Below are positions 59,440 through 64,000 of a stretch of 64,000 bases of DNA, piece after piece. The stretch is from Inia geoffrensis (taxonomy: Eukaryota; Chordata; Mammalia; Artiodactyla; Iniidae). Position numbers and translations under genes: made by a program. The first letter of the stretch is position 1. The number at the start of each line of letters is the position of its first letter. A model generated the notes under the pieces. It searched no databases and had not been told where the DNA came from. It worked only from the letters and a program-made list of their open reading frames with translations. The DNA lies in contig CM070901.1 in NCBI GenBank assembly GCA_036417435.1, positions 68,806,501-68,870,500 on the forward strand, in the 5' to 3' direction.

Positions 59440-59967
59440 GTAAATAAAAGCTCTTTGTACTGTATTTTCTAATATTTAGGGATAAATTTGATTTAAAAAA
59501 AATCGATTATCTTGTACCCTGTAACTTTGAACTCATTACTTCTAGGACTGTTTTTTGTTGTTGCTGCTGTTGCTTTGTTTTGGTTGACTTCCGTGGATGT
59601 TTTAGGTATTTAATCATGTCCTGTACCGAAAGAATATGTTTTTATTTCTTCCAGTTTGTCTCTTTATTTAGACCATATAAATACAAACTTCTTATCCAAG
59701 ATTTCAAATGTTGCTGCTATTGCTTTTGTTATAGTTGCTGTTATTATTGTTTTCTAAACTTATGCATCCCTTCCTTGCTTCTCTGAACATGATTACAGTT
59801 TCCTATATGCTTTTTCCTCCAACATTTTAATCAGGAATTAATGTTAAATTTTACTGATAACCTTCTAACATCTTTTGAAATGATTATTTAATCATTTTTC
59901 TAGTGAATATTCGTGGTTAGTTTTCTGTATAATCTACCATCCTTGAATTTCACTATTTGGTAATAAA

Positions 59968-60044
<77 letters not shown>

Positions 60045-60300
60045 AAATGTATATATAAGCAAATATATATATTTGTTTTTACTTTAGTAAATTCTATCAA
60101 AACTGTATTTGTCTCATTAAATAGGCTGGGCCATACAAAATTTTCTTCTACATTGTAGTACAGTTGAAATAATATAAGAATGTTCTTTGAGGTATTTGGA
60201 AAAAATTCTCCACTGAATTCACTGGAGCTGAGGATGTCTTTGAAAGGCTCATTTTATTTTAAATGTCTTCCTTGAATATTGATCTAATTATTTTTTTCTA
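59440..60300. mobile_element. possible degraded L1 with AT microsatellite
   Basis: Phrases such as 'accctgtaactttgaactca' and 'gtatttaatcatgtcctgta' resemble antisense L1 ORF2 3' sequence. Too diverged for a firm call. Confidence 0.4.
59971..60041. repeat. (AT)~35 microsatellite
   Basis: Unbroken AT alternation of ~70 bases. The Ile/Tyr repeat frame it creates is not a gene. Confidence 0.95.
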
Positions 60301-61159
60301 TTTCCTATTCTGTAGGTAAAAAGGAAATGGCACGGAAAGCATGTCTGCCTGGGTCAGAGGTTGGCCTTAACCTCTAACACTATATCCCATAGTAAGATTC
60401 TCTCACCTTTTCAGTAAGATCCTCTAAGATGGTTGACTCTTAATCCCCTACCGCATCCTTAAGGTCATGCCCTCTTCCTTTCTCTGGTTCTAATCACTTG
60501 GGTCTGCCCACCCCCTACTGGTCAAATGTTCATTGCCCACAGATTCCTGGTTCCCCTTGCAGCCTCCCCAGTTCACTAAACCATTGTGCTAATCAGGCTC
60601 ACTCCGTGCCCACAGGTTTACTGTTCCCACAGTTGCCGCTAAGTATGGCATGGTGGTGAAGAGGGCTGCCCTGTAGCCAGACTGGTCTTGGGTTTGAAAC
60701 CTGATTATGATGCTTACCACCTTTGAAGCTGAATGCATACTTTTGCCTTTCCAAGCCCTAGTTTTCTCATCTGTAAATTAAAGATAACAATAGTCTCCCT
60801 CTTACTGGATTAAGAGGATTCTTTCAGTCATCCAACCAATATTTATTAATTACCCAATACATGTCAGGCATCGTTTTAGGTGGCAAATAAAAGTGGTGAA
60901 GAGAAAAAAATCCCTGTGTATGTGGAACTTATTCCAGAGAAGGAGTCAGGCAAATAAAGTATAAGCAAAAAACTATATGTATATATTTGTATATATATGA
61001 ATTATATGTATATATTTTAATATATTATCTATATCTACCTATCTATCTAAATTTGAGGAAGTTAGTGATTATGACTAGAAACAAAGAAAATGGTGAAAGA
61101 GGTGCCAGAAGTGTTATTTTATTTGGTGAGGTCTGTGAGGGCCTTGCTGAGGAGGTAAT

Positions 61160-61370
61160 TTTTTTTTTTTTTTTTTTGGGGGTACCCGGGCCTCTCACTG
61201 TTGTGGTCTCCCCCATTGCAGAGCACAGGCTCCGGACGCGCAGGCTCAGCGGCCATGGCTCACGGGCCCAGCCGCTCCGCGGCATATGGGATCTTCCCGG
61301 AACGGGGCACGAACCCGTGTCCCCTGCATCGGCAGGCGGACTCTCAACCACTGCGCCACCAGGGAAGCCT
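61160..61370 (-). mobile_element. CHR-2-type SINE
   Basis: Reverse full-length copy with a long poly-T start, flanked by perfect ggaggtaat duplications at 61151-61159 and 61371-61379. Confidence 0.92.
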
Positions 61371-62321
61371 GGAGGTAATGTTTAAGGAGTGATCTGTGTA
61401 AAGTGAGGAAGCCAGGCATGTGAGTAACTAGGGAAACTAGGTCCCTCCTGATAGAGGGACCATCAAGAATAAAGGTCCTGAGGTGGGATTAAATGAGACT
61501 ATACAACTAAAGGTATGACGTAGTTATGGCACAGAGTGAGCTGCCGTTAATTCTCCTAAAACTCCTATTACAATCACCATCACCACCACTGCTAGACTTG
61601 TAATAAAGGGGTCAAGAACTGACTCCTGACTGGTATTCCAAGATCCTGGCACAGGGCTGTAAGTTTGGTGTCTTCCTTTCTCCAGTTATTAGGGAGAAAC
61701 GCACACCACCCAGCCACCCCTCCATCCCCAGCATAGAAGCATTCCTCCTTACTGCCCATCACACCCTGTCCGTGAATGTTTTAGATGTCTGCTACTTAGA
61801 TGAATTTCAAGGATTGCATCTACTTTTCCCTCCATCCCCTGCTAAAGCACCCAGAACAGTATAGACCGTTAATTGGTGTTGGCCACTGGGGACCCCTCAG
61901 CCCACCATCTCCTTCCCCAACCTGCTCATATTGAGAGTGGACTGATTTTGGTCTGGGACAGAAAAAAGCAGAAGTGGCCCTGAGGGTTTGGGCCCACAGA
62001 TTCATGGGCTCTTCCCTGTGCTAGAAAAACCTTTATGGTTTTGGGGGTGGGTTCACCTGTGAGGAAGGAAGGCCCCACTGTATTTTCGTCTAGGTTGTTT
62101 TGCAACCTAATTTCTTCCCCTATCTCTTGCTCCACTGACATCATCTTTTCTCAGATTGTTTCCCTCCTGTCCTTATCTCCTGCCCTCTCTTTATTGCTTC
62201 CTCTGCAAGCCAAATTTTGCCACAGCACACGTTTCAATACCACAGTTTGGGAGGGAGGCAAGTATTAAGGACAGAAATCTGAATTATGGAAGGGATTTCT
62301 TCTTTCATAAAGAAATGCAAC

Positions 62322-62327
62322 TTTATT
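62322..62327 (-). terminator. candidate ATP1A2 poly(A) signal AATAAA
   Basis: Gene-strand context is gaaaataataaagttgca. It lies in a stretch free of young repeats, at a distance from ATP1A4 that fits the expected gene order. Confidence 0.4.
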
Positions 62328-63564
62328 ATTTTCACGTACATACGTAGTGCCTCAAACTAATGTCTTACAAAAGGTCACCAAGTAAAGGTCTTGTAGATAT
62401 TTCTTAACAAATACATAAGAACTGATGACAGTTGGCCCATGCATTCACTATTTCTAAATGGATATTCGTAAAGTGCCCCAAAAGTATTGTTTTAGGAGAC
62501 TACATATGCCACCCTAGCAATATTGTCTATGCTCTTAATTTACTAAACAAATGCCATTTTATTGATTGTGCAAAGATAAACTTTTGTCCATGGTCAATAA
62601 ATCTCAAATTAATCAGGCCCAAATTAATATGGTTTCCCATTTAGTTTTCCAAGCCCAAGGCAATGACTCATTATTTCAAGGTACCTCTGATAAAGTAAAG
62701 TTCCAGTGTAATGAAGTAATAGCCCTTGGGAGGTTGTTTACGGGCCTGAGGTTTGTCTTTTTTGCTTCCTTCCTTTCTGCCTTAGGTCTTCTATTTTCCT
62801 CAGGTGTCTCTCACACTTGCTTTGTTCATCTAGGTTTCTCTCTACAGGACATTCCCTAAGCCTTCTAAGCCAGGCTTAGAGAATGGGCAGAGCTGCCTGA
62901 AGAGCAAAGTGGAGGTGGGGTGGCGGGCGGTGGTTAGGGAGGGAAAAGCATCTTCCTGTAGGAACCTGAATCCAACTCTTCATCTCAGGGGAAAGTGGGC
63001 ACAATGATCATCAGCGTGAAGGGCGTTGGTCTGGGAGGAACAGCCCTGCTGTCTAAGAAGGTCAAAGGCAGGTCTCCTAACGCTCTCTCTTGTTGTCCAG
63101 AGGTCCTAACCACACCCATGACCTAAGCTGATTCTGCATGTCCCTGGAAGAGAGGACGTTTCCAGGAACTTCTTTACCCCAATTCCAGCTAATGGCCAGG
63201 GACCTCCTTTTCCAGGGCTGGCTTGGCAGTGCCTGGGAGTGACGCCGGTTCATCCGGATGGGCGCGAAGGGGAAGGGGGGAGGGGCAGGGAATGAGCTGG
63301 CAGCTCCTCCTCTCAGCACCACATGGAACTTCTGAGGACTTAGCATTCTAAAGGGCGGGGTGTTACCAAAGGGTGGGGAGAACTGGAGCATCTGTAACAC
63401 CTAGGCCTCGGGGACCAACAGACCACAAACCAAGGGTCAGTGGGGAACACCACGGGCACACGGGTGTGGAATCCCAGTGAAGCTCCTCAGATCGCCTCCT
63501 GGTCCTGCCTCTGCTGCTACTCTGGTGACATTGGAATTGGTTCTACTGGAGGGGTGCTCTAAAG

Positions 63565-63792
63565 CAGGGGTCCCCAACGCCCGGGCCTCTGACCGATACA
63601 GGTCCACAGCTTGTTAGGAGCTGGGCCACATAGCAGGAGGTGAGTGGTTGTGAGCGAGCAAAGCTTCATCCGCAGCCCCCCATCGCTGGCATTACCTCTT
63701 GAACCATTCCCCTGCACCACCCCTTCCCGTCCGTGGAAAAATCGTCTTCCACGGAGCCAGCCCCTGGTGCCAAAAAGGTTGCGGACCGCTGC
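63565..63792 (+). mobile_element. MER1-type hAT element
   Basis: It starts caggggtccccaacgcccgg and ends ggtgccaaaaaggttgcgga, with the internal 'agcaggaggtgagtggttgt'. Both ends are inverted relatives of each other, as in MER1. Confidence 0.75.
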
Positions 63793-64000
63793 TCTGAAGG
63801 GCAGGTCACAGAGCTGGAGCCCAGAGATCCATATCAGACATCCTGAACTGACATTCTCTCTCCTTTCCTGTCCCCCTGCTCTGCCATAACCCCCCTCTCC
63901 CACCTGTCCGCCCAGCTCTCCTCTGGCGCTTCCTAAATGGCTTTGCCTGGGAGATGGGCCAGCTTCCTGAATGGCTGGCTTCCCTTTCTGGCCTCAGGCC

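Larger units (their letters stand above)
55689..62321. other. ATP1A4 upstream / ATP1A4-ATP1A2 intergenic spacer
   Basis: The first ~250 bases upstream of the ATP1A4 ATG are a polypurine tract on the plus strand with no CpG island. The rest is repeat-rich (SINEs at 57.3, 58.9, 59.1 and 61.2 kb, L1, L2 and MIR pieces, and an AT microsatellite). No exon is recognised. Confidence 0.6.
62300..64000 (-). other. ATP1A2: possible ATP1A2 3' untranslated region (partial)
   Basis: In the conserved gene order ATP1A2 lies next to ATP1A4 on the same strand and has a long 3'UTR. No alpha-2 coding exon is visible, so the stop codon would lie beyond 64,000. The call rests on synteny and the AATAAA at 62327-62322. 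A MER1-type insertion at 63565-63790 would sit inside it. Confidence 0.35.

Noticed and set aside
59900..60100. Ile/Tyr-repeat open frame
   Set aside because: Translation of the (AT)n microsatellite.

Overview
This is a mammalian nuclear DNA window, almost certainly from a cetacean. It carries at least five near-identical tRNA-derived SINEs of the CHR-2 type plus one CHR-1-type copy. Both families are known from the cetacean/hippo/ruminant clade, and such high similarity among CHR-2 copies is typical of whales and dolphins. The rest is ordinary mammalian intron and spacer DNA: MIR, L2, L1 and hAT relics, microsatellites and one CpG island.

All genes lie on the minus strand, in the order of the human 1q23.2 block ATP1A2 - ATP1A4 - CASQ1 - PEA15 read in reverse. 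Positions 1-9,600 hold PEA15: three coding exons giving an intact 130-residue protein, a large first intron, and a CpG-island promoter near 9,400-9,700. Positions 12,515-21,960 hold CASQ1, with eleven intact exons encoding 400 residues and a run of 12 Asp at the C-terminus. Positions 25,624-55,688 hold ATP1A4, the testis/sperm alpha-4 subunit of Na+,K+-ATPase. The last ~1.7 kb (about 62,300-64,000) may be the 3'UTR of ATP1A2, whose coding part would lie beyond the window.

The main discovery is that ATP1A4 is a unitary pseudogene here. All 22 exons are in place, and after allowing for the lesions the exon lengths add up to the usual 1029-codon frame. The gene nevertheless carries at least five disabling changes: a TAG replacing the Lys codon of the catalytic DKTG phosphorylation motif (exon 8), loss of the AG acceptor of exon 8, a 1-base insertion in exon 10, and in exon 14 a 1-base loss that creates an in-frame TAA plus a 7-base deletion. 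Other exons show changes at family-conserved sites, such as TGES to TGEA. Loss of a sperm-specific sodium pump is an unusual physiological signal, because alpha-4 is needed for sperm motility in mouse.

The three genes do not form a pathway. CASQ1 buffers Ca2+ in the sarcoplasmic reticulum of skeletal muscle, PEA15 is a cytoplasmic death-effector-domain adaptor that binds ERK and FADD, and ATP1A4 was a plasma-membrane pump. Exon boundaries were placed by reading the reverse strand, matching known family protein sequence from memory, and requiring GT/AG junctions and frame continuity. No alignment or database search was run.
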